Positions 12,052-24,863 of a DNA stretch of 64,000 nt are shown one piece after another. The translations under genes and the position numbers were made by a program. Source of the stretch: Cyathus striatus (Eukaryota > Basidiomycota > Agaricomycetes > Agaricales > Nidulariaceae). Where the stretch lies: positions 4,650,001-4,714,000 of the forward strand of contig JAOVFP010000008.1 of the NCBI GenBank assembly GCA_025738555.1. The letters are read 5' to 3'. Under the pieces are notes generated by a model, which was not told the origin of the DNA, did no database searches, and saw only the letters and a program-made list of their open reading frames with translations. Position 1 is the first letter of the stretch, and every line of letters starts with the position of its first letter.

Positions 12052-14668
12052 ATGTCCTTGCCATCTTCTACAGCGGACCTGCTCGACTCCTTAGAAGAAT
12101 ATGACGACGTAGTTACCTGGATAAATAACACTTTGCATACTCCTGAAGATGTTGACGACGCGACTTCCCCCTCTAAACTCGGGGAGCTCGATCACGACAT
12201 TACTCACCTCCTAACCACCCTCGACATTGCAACAGAGGATACATCGATACAACTGGAGCGTATTATTGATGAGGTTTCACGTGGAATCCCGCGTCTTGCT
12301 TACGATCTTCACTTCATGAAAGATGGGGCAGTTAATTTGCAAGGAACACTTTCGCAAGTACTTAGGAAGTCTAAAGATGCCATCCCTGATACGACAAAGA
12401 TTGCACTCGAGGAGTTACACCGTCTGGACACTATAAAACAACGGATGGAGTCTACGAAGGAAGTTCTCAGGGATGCTGAAAGTTGGAGTACGCTGGAATT
12501 AGAGGTGACCTCTCTTCTCGCAGAACGTAATTATGCCAAAGCCGCAGAACGCCTGGCCGAAGCTTATCGGAGTATGGTTATTTTTCAAAATACACCCGAG
12601 TTTGAATCACGAAGGACACTCATGGTGAATCTTCAAAACCAACTAGAAGCATCGCTTAGCTCTGCTGTCATATCTGCGATTAATTCACAAGACACAGCTA
12701 TGTGCAAAGGTTATTTCTCGATATTTTCGATTATACAGAGGGAATCAGAGTTCAGAAACTACTACAATGCATCCCGGAGGTCGTCCATTACTGCAATATG
12801 GCAGAATGCACAGCAATCGGATTCTGGTGCTTCATCATCACCGCAAGATTCACCGACCTTCAAAGAGTTCCTGCCTAAATTTTATTCTGAATTCTTATCC
12901 GTATTGAACAACGAACGCACGCTGATATGCGCAATTTTTCCAGACCCTGCCAACACCATCTCGCAGTTCATTACAACCACGATGTCCTCACTCCAACCAT
13001 CCTTTCCTCAGAGATTGTCGTCTGTGGCTGCCCATCACGGAGAACAAGCATTATCGGAACTAATCTCAATATTAATTGTGACCGAAGATTTTGCAGTCGG
13101 TGTGAAGAAAATCATGGAGAAGGTTGAATTTTCCAGTATACCGCTTCCTCTCCAGGAAAAGCCGGGTCACGTCCGTAGAAGGTCTAGTCGAATGTCTATG
13201 TCGCTAAGAACGGGATCAAACAGATCTTTACCAACCACCACTCATGCATTAAGAAGTGGCCTTGTAGACGCAATGGAATGGGATCAAGAGCTATTCCAGC
13301 CGTTTATTGACTTTCAGATCGACTACTCTTCTCTTGAGCGGCGTTATCTAGAACATTCTCTAAATATTGTTATAACCGGTGATGTGCGTTCCAACAATGA
13401 AGCAGTTGACAAACCACGTTTGCTTCGAGAACGAGCGGTGGATATATTTGCCGTTGCCGAGGGTAGTTTATCGCGATGCAACGCATTCACTCATGGGTAT
13501 GGAGCGTTAGGGTTGCTTCAAGCACTGGATAGTTTCGTGCAGTCATTTATCGACATGTGGATAGCTGATACTCACGAACGATCCCAAAGTTCTATTCCTA
13601 GCGTTCAAAGTGCACGCTCAGACGGGGATTTGTCCGACATGGATTACACTTCGCAGGATTGGGCCGATATTCAGACGTCTATGCACTTTCTTGGCTCTGC
13701 ACGTGCCATTTTCGAACGTCTATCTGCATTTGAAACTCGATTGCGCTCGTTCCTTAATCAGCTAGAAGCACAATTTAGGCTGTCGGAAAGCGATCCTGCT
13801 AATTTCTTAATTGCTCCTACAAGGGGAGAAGCCCAACTGTTGGAACAGTCGACACTTAATTCTTCCGATCTTCATAACTTGCTGCAGCTAGTCAGCGACC
13901 ACAAAGAATCAATGACTTCTGGATTACCTTCCCCGAGCATCCGAAAGAGCCAGTCCACTGTGCCGCAAGAACCATTATTGGTCTCTGCCAGAAACTCACT
14001 TTTTTCCCTTGCACAAGCATATCAAAAGGATTACAAAGTCTATTTTGTCGCCGTTGAAAAAGCATTTAGGATCGTATGCAAATGCATCTACTTGGTCAAC
14101 TCCAGACTCGAACCGAAGACATGGGGATTTGAGAGTACCTAGTTTCTCCCTTTCGCCTACAGAAACAGTACAAAGAGTAGCGGAAGGGATTCTCAACCTT
14201 CCGCGTCTTTTTGAGGTATATGCCGATGATGATGCGCTTGCATTCTCTTTGCAGACGCTTCCATATATTCCGCCCGAAATGCTTAAGGTAGAGACGGGAG
14301 ATGCTCAAAGCCATCAAGGTCATCGCAGGCGTTCTTCTGTTTCAGTGCCCACAAGGCCAGCCACCATTGATCCCGAAGTTGTTTCATCTGCGTGGCTCAT
14401 ATCTCTTGCATATACTTTCCTGGAGTATTTAACTGGAGATGTGCTACCAAGCATCCCAAGCCTGACACCTCAAGGCGCTTCGCAGTTGTCATCAGATATG
14501 GAGTACCTATCAAATATTGTCAGAGCTCTTAATGTAGAGCACGAAGCTTTGAATAAATGGAGACTTTACTCTGAGATGTCCGATGACGAAGGGAAAAGAT
14601 TAACACTGGAGAAAGTATCAACAGATCAAATACTACAAAAAATCGGGAAACAGCGTGGGTGGTGTTGA
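12052..14668 (+). CDS. COG7: Conserved oligomeric Golgi complex subunit 7, one frame break
   Basis: Subunit of the COG tether that guides retrograde vesicles within the Golgi. It is read as one nearly intronless gene of about 871 aa. The N-terminus (LDSLEEYDDVVTWINNTL, then ERIIDEVSRGIPRLAYDL) and the later TETVQRVAEGILNLPRLFEVY and DDDALAFSLQTLPYIP are typical Cog7 segments. The frame changes once near 14021-14038: upstream reads SARNSLFSLAQAYQKDYK, downstream reads SILSPLKKHLGSYANA. Total length is one base over a multiple of three, so a single extra A in an A-run would explain it. A 58-nt intron from 13981 (weak GTCTCT donor) to 14038 is the alternative, but it would delete conserved-looking residues. 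Confidence 0.85.
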
Positions 14669-14984
14669 GCCTAACTACAAAAATGTATAATATTATATCA
14701 GATAACTGGAGTTGTTTGCTATTGTTGGAATGGACAACCTGAGCTATAGTGCGTGCAGTTTTTAAATTAAATAAGAGCGATAACTTTCATCCAAATTTGA
14801 ATTCGAAGCAAGTTTAAAAGTCAATTCTGAGTTAAATATTGGTTAAATATGTCACTGTGAACAGTGATCAAGGCGAAGACGTCTAATTATCACAGTAGTA
14901 AACAATGAAAGACACACATTTCTATTACTAAGCTGGGTACTTGGTACTTTCCAGTCTTTCACCTTCTGTCTCGACCCATTTAAC
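14669..14984. other. Intergenic, COG7 to SLU7
   Basis: AT-rich spacer of 316 bases holding the COG7 3' end and the SLU7 promoter. No gene or clear motif was seen. Confidence 0.5.
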
Positions 14985-16918
14985 ATGGCTTCATCAGGTA
15001 AGTTTAGGTATATATAAAAAGGAACTAATCACATTTAATGATCTCTTGCTTAGCTATAGGAAAACTTTCCCGTGAGGAATTCCGTCGTCAAAAGGACCTT
15101 GACGCTGCACGTAAAGCTGGAACGGCGCCGGCTGCTTTAGATGAGGAAGGAAAGCCTATAAACCCCCATATTCCTCGTGTGTAGTCCAAAATTTCACAAA
15201 TTATCAACATCTGATCAAATTTTGCCGGTTGCAGAGTACATCTCTCAAGCTCCATGGTACCTGGACACCGGAGCACCTTCATTGAGCCATCAGAGGCGGC
15301 CAGAGACTGAAAAGCCTACCAGCACACTTGACAACTGGTATGATCGAGGTGCGAAAGCAGGACCGGCCGCTAAGAAATATCGAAAGGGGGCTTGCGAGAA
15401 TTGCGGTTCTATGACGCATAAGAAGAAAGATTGTTTAGAGAGGCCGAGAAAGAAGGGTGCCAAATTTACCAATAAAGACATTCAAGCAGATGACGTCGAA
15501 CAGGATGTCGCCGTAGGCTACGATGCCAAGCGAGATCGATGGAATGGATATGACGCGACAGAGCACCAAAAGATATATGAGGAGTATGCAGCTATAGAAG
15601 CTGCGCGGCAGAAGTTGAGGGAAGAAGAAATTGACAATCAAACGACAACTGATCTGGCAGCGGTACGGAAGGTGGCAAAGGCCGGTAAAACTGAGGGAGA
15701 GAAGGATCCCGATTTTGGCTCTAGTGAGGATGAAGATGCAGATGAGGACAAATATGCAGATGCAGCAGATGCTGTTGGACAAAAGATGGATACGAAGACA
15801 CGAATAACAGTCCGTAATCTTCGCATTCGCGAAGATACAGCGAAATACTTGATAAATTTGGATCCTGATAGTGCATATTACGATCCAAAGACCCGTTCAA
15901 TGCGCGATGCGCCAATCAAGAATGTTCCTGCGGAGGAGGTACGATATGGGGTTTGTTTTATTAGTATTTTTACTGACTGGTGTTACTCAGGCGAGATTCG
16001 CGGGTGATAATTTCTATCGTTTTTCCGGTGAGGCACCAGAAGTGCAGCAGTTACAGCTATTTGCTTGGCAAGCAGCAGCCCGAGGGAATGATGTGCACCT
16101 GAATGCGAATCCAACGCAGGGTGAACTTTTGCACCACGAGTTCAAGCAAAAGAAGGAAGAATTGAAGGACAGCACCAAATCTAGCATCCTCGCGAAGTAT
16201 GGAGGTGCCGAGTATCTAGAATTTGCCCCTCGAGAACTTCGACAAGGGCAAACGGAGGAGTACGTCGAGTACTCACGAACGGGACAGGTGGTAAAAGGAC
16301 GTGAGCGAGCGAAGGCAAGATCAAAATATCCAGAAGATGGTATGTTGCGTTTTACCGCCGGGGTACGTTTTCTAACCCACATATAGTATACATCAATAAC
16401 CATACGGCTGTATGGGGTTCTTGGTATGACACGTCGACGGGCACTTGGGGTTATGCATGTTGTCATTCTAACGTGCATATCTCATACTGTTCTGGGCAAG
16501 CTGGAATTGAAGCAGCTCAAGCCTCAAGTGCACAAAATCTGCTCACATCCGAGCCACAGACTCGGGGCGAGAGAATGACTGAGGAAAAGCAGCAAACAGA
16601 GAAGGTGGAACAGAATTATTCGAAAAAGCGAGTAGGGGAAGGGGAAGTCAAGCTAGATAAGGATCGGCTTGCTCAAGCGATTATGGATGAAAAGAAAAGA
16701 AAAGGAAGGGGAGAGGATCAAGACGAAAGACTTGGCAAGAAGAGGAAGGGCGTAATTGAAAGTGGGAGCCATGAAGTTACAGAGGAAGAACTTGGTGCGT
16801 GAATTATCCCGCAGCAGATGTTCTTCATATACTAATTCAGCACACAGAGGCATATCGAATGTCTCGCCGTATGACAGAGGACCCGATGGCGAACTATATC
16901 GACAAGGAAGACTACTGA
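14985..16918 (+). CDS. SLU7: Pre-mRNA-splicing factor SLU7
   Basis: Second-step splicing factor that helps choose the 3' splice site in the spliceosome. Exons 14985-14997, 15054-15176, 15235-15938, 15991-16339, 16387-16794 and 16848-16918 give 555 aa in exact frame. Landmarks in order: [23 protein letters not shown], a CCHC zinc knuckle [14 protein letters not shown], the Slu7 core ([32 protein letters not shown]), [20 protein letters not shown], and [18 protein letters not shown]. The tail is Lys/Glu-rich and ends with a [17 protein letters not shown] block. Nuclear protein; the highly charged tail likely contains localisation signals. Confidence 0.92.
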
Positions 16919-17285
16919 ACAATTTATTTTTTGTGTACCTTATTAATGGCAAGTGCCAATGCTTGTGCTGTACTTTAGTCGTAGTGTATATACATATGTA
17001 TGCAGTTGTTTGTCAATACCTTTATACTTACACGTGTTGCAGAGTTAAATGGACAACAAACAATGCCTTGAATAATTCGTAAATTGCTCCCTTGACTTCT
17101 CTCAATTGCTTTCGTCTTATTCATTTTGTCTTTCCCATATCATCTATCAACTCTTCAATTATCAATTTTTCTCCAGCGATATTCCGCAACGCGATATCCT
17201 TTGCACCATGTTTTTATGATCTACTACTATACCATCAACCTCCGCTATACCATCTTACAGTTATACCATTTTGATACGACAAGCC
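16919..17285. other. Intergenic, SLU7 to membrane protein gene
   Basis: 367 bases, pyrimidine-rich and AT-rich. It contains short repeats of tatacatatgtat type near 16985 and a CACGTG at about 17032. No gene was seen. Confidence 0.45.
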
Positions 17286-18322
17286 ATGCATATACCCGTA
17301 GCACCTACTCTTCTCATTGGAATAGGTGCACGCGTTTTTATCGACACATTGAATCGCACCGAGGAACCCGCAGTCAAGCACTTTATCCTGATCGGGATTT
17401 GGCAGGGTATTGCATTACACTATACCTTGAAGAATTCGAACTTCGGTATCCCCGCTGCTCTCATGATTATTGCCAAACTCCTCATCGAGTTTAACGCGAC
17501 GCCAGACATACTCCGATTTTCAACCACCATCTTGGGCGTTATAATTGGCATTCTAGGCAACGAATATTTGACTCAGTTCCTCGACACACTCTTTCAACCA
17601 GAACGTCCCCGCAAGAGAGCACATATTTCTACCCCTAAGCCTGAACATCGGAAGGAACGGAGGGAGCGTCTCGTACAGTTCCATCCTAACGTGCAGGGAG
17701 GAAGCGTGGAGAGCTTGCCTCATGGTCGCTCCATGTTCTCCGACATCACTTCGGTAGATTCCAATTCAGAACTCATCAAAAGCAAGGCAGCCATGACACC
17801 TCTCGAACGCGAAATAGTGGCCTTGAGGGCTCGCGCATCTCTGGCAGATAGTGAGCGTCGAAGGTATAAGGAGGAAAGGAAGTGGGCCTTATCTCAAGGC
17901 AATGTCGCCCGTGCCGCGCAAATGAAATGGCAGGTGAAGCGTTACACTACTCTTATGCAAAGTTTCCATCAGGAAGCAGATGCAAAATTCTTAGAAGGTA
18001 AGCACCCGCCTTATTATCGAAGAGCCTCTGAAATAACACATTGTCTCTAGCCTCTGCCGTTAATCGTGTTCATACGACCTCTGATCCAGCTTCTGAGCTC
18101 AGAGCGTCCAAAGACAAGCATCATCGTCCACACGCCTCTTCCAATGACCAACTCCCCACTCCGACAAGCTCAACCGTTCTCGTTAAAGAACGGAGCCGGT
18201 CTTCTCGATCTCGCGGCGATAACCCAGTACACCCATCTATCGCCCGTGTGGCGGCATGGGCTAGCACGCAGACCCAACGTGAAGCCCTCTCTAAACCTCC
18301 CTCACGAGATCCAGTTCGATAG
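17286..18322 (+). CDS. Uncharacterised membrane protein with cytosolic helical tail
   Basis: Not recognised. Two exons, 17286-17997 and 18051-18322, give 327 aa. The first 100 residues hold about three hydrophobic helices (around LLIGIGARVFIDTL, HFILIGIWQGIALHY, and STTILGVIIGILGNEYL). The rest is hydrophilic. It has a basic RKERRERL stretch and a charged, probably helical segment (LEREIVALRARASLADSERRRYKEER, residues about 175-200), then a Ser-rich disordered tail. Plausible topology is a small multi-pass anchor with a long cytosolic C-terminus. The start at 17286 is the first ATG of the frame. No function is assigned. Confidence 0.65.
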
Positions 18323-18644
18323 ATTATTTACGTAAACTTCTTTCTTTCGATTTATCGATTAGCTACTCTCTACAACTTTTGGTACATAATATTGTATTAG
18401 TACAGTACATGATATTGATTTCATTCAGTCTTATTGCAGAATCAACAATATATCCAAATAAGACATCAAAACATAATTTTATTGAAATGAACTATATATG
18501 TAGGACGTATGTAGTACAGACGATGCGAATTATAATAGCGGCTGTTATATTGAACAGAAACATACAACTGAGAGTCAAGATCGAAAAAGATAAAAAAGAA
18601 AGAACTGCGTGAAAGCGAAATACAAAATAATAAAGACTGATGTG
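18323..18644. other. Convergent 3' intergenic region
   Basis: AT-rich 322-base spacer between convergent stop codons, expected to hold the polyadenylation signals of both genes. Nothing else was seen. Confidence 0.5.
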
Positions 18645-21600
18645 TCATCGATAGGACTTTCCATTTGTTCTCATAGAAGAACTAGAGACAGGTGTACCGT
18701 TCGTTTTAGCACCACTAGCGCGGGGTTTCTTAAGGGCACTGTTTTCAGACTGTGCTCTCGGTGCTGCCTCTTTCATAACCATTTTTGCGTGAATTTCCTC
18801 CAATTTAGAAGCTTTCACTTTCTTTGGCCAGAAAAGCGTGACGAACCTACATCGTAATGAGTACACAAAAATATTCCTCAAGGTAAAGATTATTGTGACT
18901 TACGTCCATAGATGTCGCCGCCATCGCTCACGGTCCTCGCCTGCAGCTTGTTTCGCAGACAGAACGTGTTCTATGCGTTTTCCAATCGCAGCCAGAGAGT
19001 CCTTGAGAATGGCAACCTTGTCATCACGAGGCATATCTTCCCCAGATAACTTGAGTTGTTTCTAAACAACTCATGAGAGAATAGTAAACATAGTGATATA
19101 AACTAGACATACCAACTGCTTCTTGACAGGCCGCAACTCTTCCTTGGTAGCTGCCTCGTCCATGGAAGGGCTGAAAGTAGACATTAGCCAGCGAGTGCTC
19201 GTATATATTAAAAGTACTGACCATTCATCTGAAGATTCAGAGTCAGTGAAGGTCGGTGTTGGACGGCGTTTCCGTTTACGCTGGCTGGGATCATCGATTG
19301 AAGCCATAGCTTCGCTCTCTGCGCGACGCTTAAGGCTGCTTGTATGCGATGAAGAAGATGCGATGGCTGTAGGGGGTGGAGAAGCAGAAACCTTGAGTTG
19401 ACCTCTATTTCGCAGTGAACTCTCGTACGAACGTAGTTTCTCTTGGTGTTCACGCAAGATTCCAAGAAGGAAGTCACCTCTGCGAACAAGGTGAATTGCA
19501 TTGGGAATAGGGCGACTGGATGCGTCCTCTCCCTTTTTCCCTTCTTCAAGGAAAAACTTGCCATCTAACCCAAGCTTCGGATCCTTCGCCATCGTTTCCC
19601 AATTTCCGAATCCGTAGAGGAAGGCACCGACGAGCAACATAGAGTCATCTTGGGGACCCCAGCGACCAGACCAGTTGAGCGTAGGGCGAATATTCTCAAC
19701 AGGTATTGCCCACTTGTATGGGTCTTCGAGCTCGGAAAGAATTTCGTAGAGGATACGAAGATCACGATGTCTTGATAGAACCGTTTCTGCGTTAATGTTG
19801 CCAACACCTCTGCAAGTCACGAGAACGGCTTTGCTCTTCTGAGCATTTGTTAAAGTTTCACCGGCAGCAATACGCGCACGCTTCTGATCTTCACTCTCCT
19901 TCACAGCCTGTGCACAAATTTCAATGATCTCGTCGGCAACATCGAGCATCATACCCTTGTTCTTATCCTGAAGCTTAGCTTCTTGGACCTGCAAATCTTA
20001 GACACCAGGCGAGTGCAATACAGCAGAATAGGACTCACAATAACGTCATACCGCTGACGGATATCTCCCCAGCGTTGTAAACTTCGGATTAAGACACGAA
20101 CATCTCTTTCTTTCAACTCCATAGCCTTCTGACTGGCCGTCTTCCGGGTAGGACCTGGCACTTTGGGCTTCTTAGGAGCGTTGGCGGCAGTTGGATGGTC
20201 CACATCCATGCCCTCGTATGACACCTGAGCCGCCGTACGTTTTCTATCTCGAGACTCCTGAGCGGCAAGCTCCTCTGCCTTGCGCTGGTCGTCTTCAGCT
20301 TCGAACTTCTGCCGTTCGTCCATAGGGATGATGTCCTCCCAGCTCATGTCGTTCTTAACGTCACTAACAGATGCAAACTGTGCAAGGAATCCTTCGCCAC
20401 CGAGAGAGGCACCCTCCCCTGCCTGTGCGAGTGTCTCGTGGTCCTCAGCACGGTTGAGGATGTCATCAAGGTCCATCTCGTCCAGCTTCTTGCTCTGCGT
20501 AGAGTCATCCTTGTCAAACCTAGAAAATATGGGTGAGAAAATATACAACGCAAGAACTAAAAGCAACATTACATCTTTTGAGCACCATACTTCAAAACGG
20601 CGGTCAACTCTTCTTTACTAAGGTTATCAGGCTTGTGGGGATCTTTCTGGGGTGCCTTAGAGCTGAGATGGGCTTGCGATGTATCCATTTGATTTATGAC
20701 TTTTAACGGAGATGAGTGCATTCAACAAAAAGATAGAAATCAAACACATACTGGCATACTCCAAGACCATCTTCTTCTTTGCTCTTTCCAACACATCCTC
20801 CTCCATTGTGTCTTTACTCACGAACCGATACACGCTGACGTGCGACTTTTGCCCAATTCGATGAGCACGAGCCATAGCCTGGAGATCGTTTTGTGGATTC
20901 CAATCACTCTGCAACTTAATTTAGGGAAACCTGTTATGTGACAGTTTCAATTTACGCACATCAAAGATGATAACAGTGTCGGCGGTCTCAAGATTAATAC
21001 CTAAGCCACCGGCACGGGTGGAGAGCAGGAAGGCAAAGTCTGGTGAGCCGGGAGTATTGAAGTGGGCGATAGACTTCTTCCGCGCCTCGGAGGAAACCAT
21101 GCCATCAAGCCGCTGGTGTTGGTATCCCCTGAGAGACATGTAGTCGCTGAGAATATCCAACATTCGGACCATTTGACTGAAAATCAGCACACGGTGTCCA
21201 TCCTGCTTGAGGCGCACAAGCAACTTGTCCAGAAGCACCATTTTCCCACTGTTCATAACGAGACCTTTCAATGTTTCCTCTTGATTATCGGTGCGAACTT
21301 CAGCACCATCGAACAAAAAAGGATGATTAGCTGCCTTTTTAAGCTCCATAGCTTATCAATGTATAAGTACCGCATTGCAATGGACAAACTAGGTACCCGA
21401 CTTACCTATATTGAGGAGACTAATGTTGTTGTTGCCATTGGCGCTCTTCACCAAACCTTGAAAGTTCTAATAGTTTATGATGAAAACACAGTTCCTGAAA
21501 GAATGACGTGCATCTTGCATACCTTGGTCAAAATGTTCTTGTAGAAATGGGTCTGGAGGGCACTCATTTCCACGCGAAGGATGCGTTCGCTCTTGGTGGG

Positions 21601-23943
21601 AAGGGAAGTAAGAACATCTCGCTTCAATCGGCGAAGCATAAGAGACTCTAGCTGCTGGTGCAGCTCCTTAATCTTCTCTTCATGATCAGCGTCGGCAAGA
21701 TCAAATTCGTTGGTAAGCGCGACTATCACACAGTATTGGTTAGCGCGAAAACTTGAACATGTATAATGAAGATGCCCACATTTCTCAGGCATTAGGAAGT
21801 GCATCAACGATAACAGTTCTACGAGCGTTTTAGTCAGTAACAATTACAGCACGATAGTAGACAATATACCCTTCACGTTGTTCTGGAGTGGAGTACCTGT
21901 GATAAGAAGCTTGGAAGCAGCGGAAAACGACTTTAGGGCCTCATAAAGCTGACTCTCTGAGTTCTTCAAACGATGAGCCTGGATCGCAAGGTCACAAAAG
22001 GACTTCACACATAAATTAGCAAACACCGACCTCATCAACAGCTAAAGCATGCCATTTGATATCGCCCAACTCGCGGGCGTCTCGCAGGGTCAGTTCATAT
22101 GTTGTCAACAATACATTCATCTTAAGCTTTTTGTTTGAAGGACCGAACTCGTAGCTTCGAATAACTTCACGCGCTGCGGCCGTACCTATATACGTGATAA
22201 CATTCATATCAGGTGCCCATGCAGCAAACTGGGTCTGCCAAGCGGTAATAGTGGATAGGGGCACGATCACCAGGAATGGGCCGTACTGGTGCATCTCGTG
22301 GAACAGATACGAAAGGAATGCCACTGTCTGGACAGTCTATCAGAGTAGTCAGGCGCTGTAACGGACGTAAATAAAACAGAAAGGGGGCGATTACTTTGCC
22401 GAGACCCATCTCATCTGCCAGAATGCCATTCTCGCCCTGGCTCCATAGGTATGCCAGCCAGTTCAAGCCCGTCAACTGGAAGTCCTTGAGCTCGCCGCCC
22501 GTTTCCTGGATATAGTCCGGGTCCTTATCAATCTTCTGGAAATTGGGCCTCCCGTTTCGACCGTACACCGTGCTCTTGTAGGGGAACCTTGCCTCCGCCT
22601 CTCTTTTTCTGTAAGCATCAATTTGATCCTTCGCAATAGGATTGACATCTTTCTGGAGCTCCCAGGTACAGTGGTCGTAGTTGAGGCCATGCCACTTGCA
22701 GAAATACTCTGTATCTCCGTCCGCTGACTCCCTGTGTGCAACGATACGTTCTACGTTCCGGAAGTTCTCGAGCTCCTCTTTTTCACGTTCCTTGTCAAGA
22801 AGTAGAGCTTCGGCATCCTCCCGGGATATGCCGGGCGCGTTGAGGCGGGCTTGCCATTGTTTGTAGGACTTGATGTAGTTGTCAACGCGTTTGAGACCCT
22901 TGAAGCGCTTGAGGAACTCGTATGTTTCGTCGGTGTTGTGAAGATGAGAGAAGTTTTTCCACTTGATGTGGAAACGCTGGAGATAACATTACTTTAGAAA
23001 CGAAAAATAATGATGTGTATGTAATAAAATGCTTACCACATTCTCAAACCATAGGTCTTCAGGATCATCCTCATGGCCTTCGTCACGGGTGTGACCAAGA
23101 ACAGCTTCAATTTCATCCTCTTCTTGGTACTGAGCATTTGGATCAGCATAGTAAGCGGGATCCATCACTTCATCCTCGTCAAACTTTTCGAAATCTTGGA
23201 CGTCGTCGATGTAGTTGGGGACCTTTCCGCCACGGCTGGAGACGCGGACCTCTTCGGCAGAAGTGCGAGCTTTCTTCTTTTTTCGATGGGAACGGGAGCC
23301 ATACTCGGAGTCAGAGTCGGATGCTGAGGCTTGACGAGTGACTTTGGGATGAGGAATAGGTCGTTAGAGGGCGTGCGGGGGGGACAAAAAGACAAAAGAG
23401 CGGCAAACAAGACGTACCCTTTGGCCTGACGAGGGAAGATGGGGCAGAGCTGCGGTGCTGAGTGGACTTTTTCTTCTTTGTGGGCTTCTTCTTGGCGCCA
23501 TACTCCTCATCAGCGTAGGTGCCATCGTCTTCGTCGTCGTCATTATCTTCTGCTAGGTCTTCGTAACCCTGTGGTAATGAATGATGTTGATATTTATAAA
23601 TTGGGGGAGAGAGATAAGCACATACAGAGTCTTCTGCATCCTGGAAGGAGGAACACGACGTCAGTGGAAATCAACAAGGGGGAGCAGGGGAGGAAGGAGG
23701 ACTGACAGAATCATGGGTACGGCGAGAGGAGGTGTGGGAGAGGGCGTGGTTATGGTTGTGGTTGTGGGTGGGCTGAACGGCGGGAGAGTCGTCGTCGATG
23801 GACTCGCCGTCGGCATCAGCATCGGGGTCCTGGTGGTCGTTGTTGGTGTCGTTATCAGAGTCGATGTGCATGTCATCGTCGCTGTCGTAGTTGAGATCGA
23901 GAGCGGTGTTGGGGTGGGAGAGGGATTCAGTGTCTGAGCTCAT
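18645..23943 (-). CDS. CHD1: CHD1 chromodomain-helicase-DNA-binding remodeller
   Basis: ATP-dependent nucleosome-spacing enzyme of transcribed chromatin. Eighteen exons on the minus strand join in exact frame to about 1448 aa: 23943-23707, 23640-23626 (15 nt), 23568-23418, 23341-23037, 22976-22395, 22336-22031, 21978-21870, 21818-21780, 21722-21523, 21466-21406, 21351-20960, 20908-20752, 20699-20573, 20519-20039, 19988-19222, 19170-19113, 19061-18904 and 18846-18645. Order: acidic Asp/His/Asn-rich N-terminus, two chromodomains (about residues 190-360; [11 protein letters not shown] and [12 protein letters not shown]), and a SNF2 ATPase. The ATPase has [12 protein letters not shown] near 430, AVDE/AHRLKN near 530 and TGTPLQNN. 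Helicase C follows ([26 protein letters not shown]), then a SANT/SLIDE-type region ([15 protein letters not shown]), and a CHCT domain ending in TLFWPKKV. All catalytic motifs look intact. Confidence 0.93.
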
Positions 23944-24010
23944 GGTATTGGGGAGGGGAGGGGGAGGGGGAGGGGGAGGGGGAGGGGGATGGACGGGGGG
24001 GATGGTGATG
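23944..24010 (+). promoter_or_regulatory. G-rich tract at the CHD1 start codon
   Basis: From 23950 on the plus strand there are eight or more G-runs of four to six bases, spaced mostly by single A residues, ending near 24003. This immediately abuts the CHD1 ATG (23943-23941). It has the form of a DNA G-quadruplex on the non-transcript-like strand, and the CHD1 5' leader would be C-rich. Whether it folds or regulates is inference. Confidence 0.6.
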
Positions 24011-24860
24011 GGGAGGGAAGAAGGGGGTGTGTTGTTGAGGGGGGTGTTGGGGATTGGACCTGGGCGCCAGCCATCGCCAACGGACAGATTTCACACGGGC
24101 AGCGTCGCTACCCCCCATCGTCACGGCCAACGCCGGAAGGGCCTTCGTCACCGGCGCTCGTGACGGACACTCCGATCGAACGTGATTGAACTGGGAAAAA
24201 TAAAATATATTATCGTGTGCTACACTGCGGTCAGTACGCCGCCAACAACAACCATTCCCCTCATAGCCTTCCATTCGCCATCTTCCCACATTCCTAATCC
24301 TGCCTGCCTCTCACTCCATGCCACGTCCTCATCCCGCAATACCCCCGCTCGCCTTGGCGCTCCCTTCCCACATCTACCTCTCCCCTGCCACTCCCATCCC
24401 CATCCTCCCACATCTTCCATCCAATGTCATCCTCTCTCCATCCTCTCTTGCCGTTGATCGTCCGCGGACCATCCACGGCCCCCTCTTTGGGCTAGGGTTC
24501 TGCTCTTCGGACCTTCAATGCCGACCGTCCTCATTGTGGCGGACGGTGACTAAGACGCCGGGAACAACACACCAACACACTCCCTACGTAACCTTCCCCC
24601 CTCGTCAACAACACCAACCAACCACAACCTCCGCTCAATCTGCGTCCGTCCCCCGGCCCCGGCCCTGTTCTGTACATAGCCTGTCTCCCATGCGTTCAGC
24701 TTGGACTCCCGCACATCATCCATCATTCAACTCGGTTCCATTGTAGTCCATTGTCCACCAGGTCGTTATCGATGGACAGCATGGTCGACGAGAACGTACC
24801 TGCCTTATTCATCAACTATCCTCCACTCCTCCATCTTTCTGTCGTCTTTCGTGCAACGCG
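24011..24860. other. GC-rich upstream region of CHD1
   Basis: A stretch of C-rich, Pro/Ser-coding-like low-complexity sequence. Several short open frames are present but none has a recognisable protein signature. It is probably promoter and leader sequence for CHD1 and the small candidate locus at 24864. Confidence 0.4.
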
Positions 24861-24863
24861 ACA

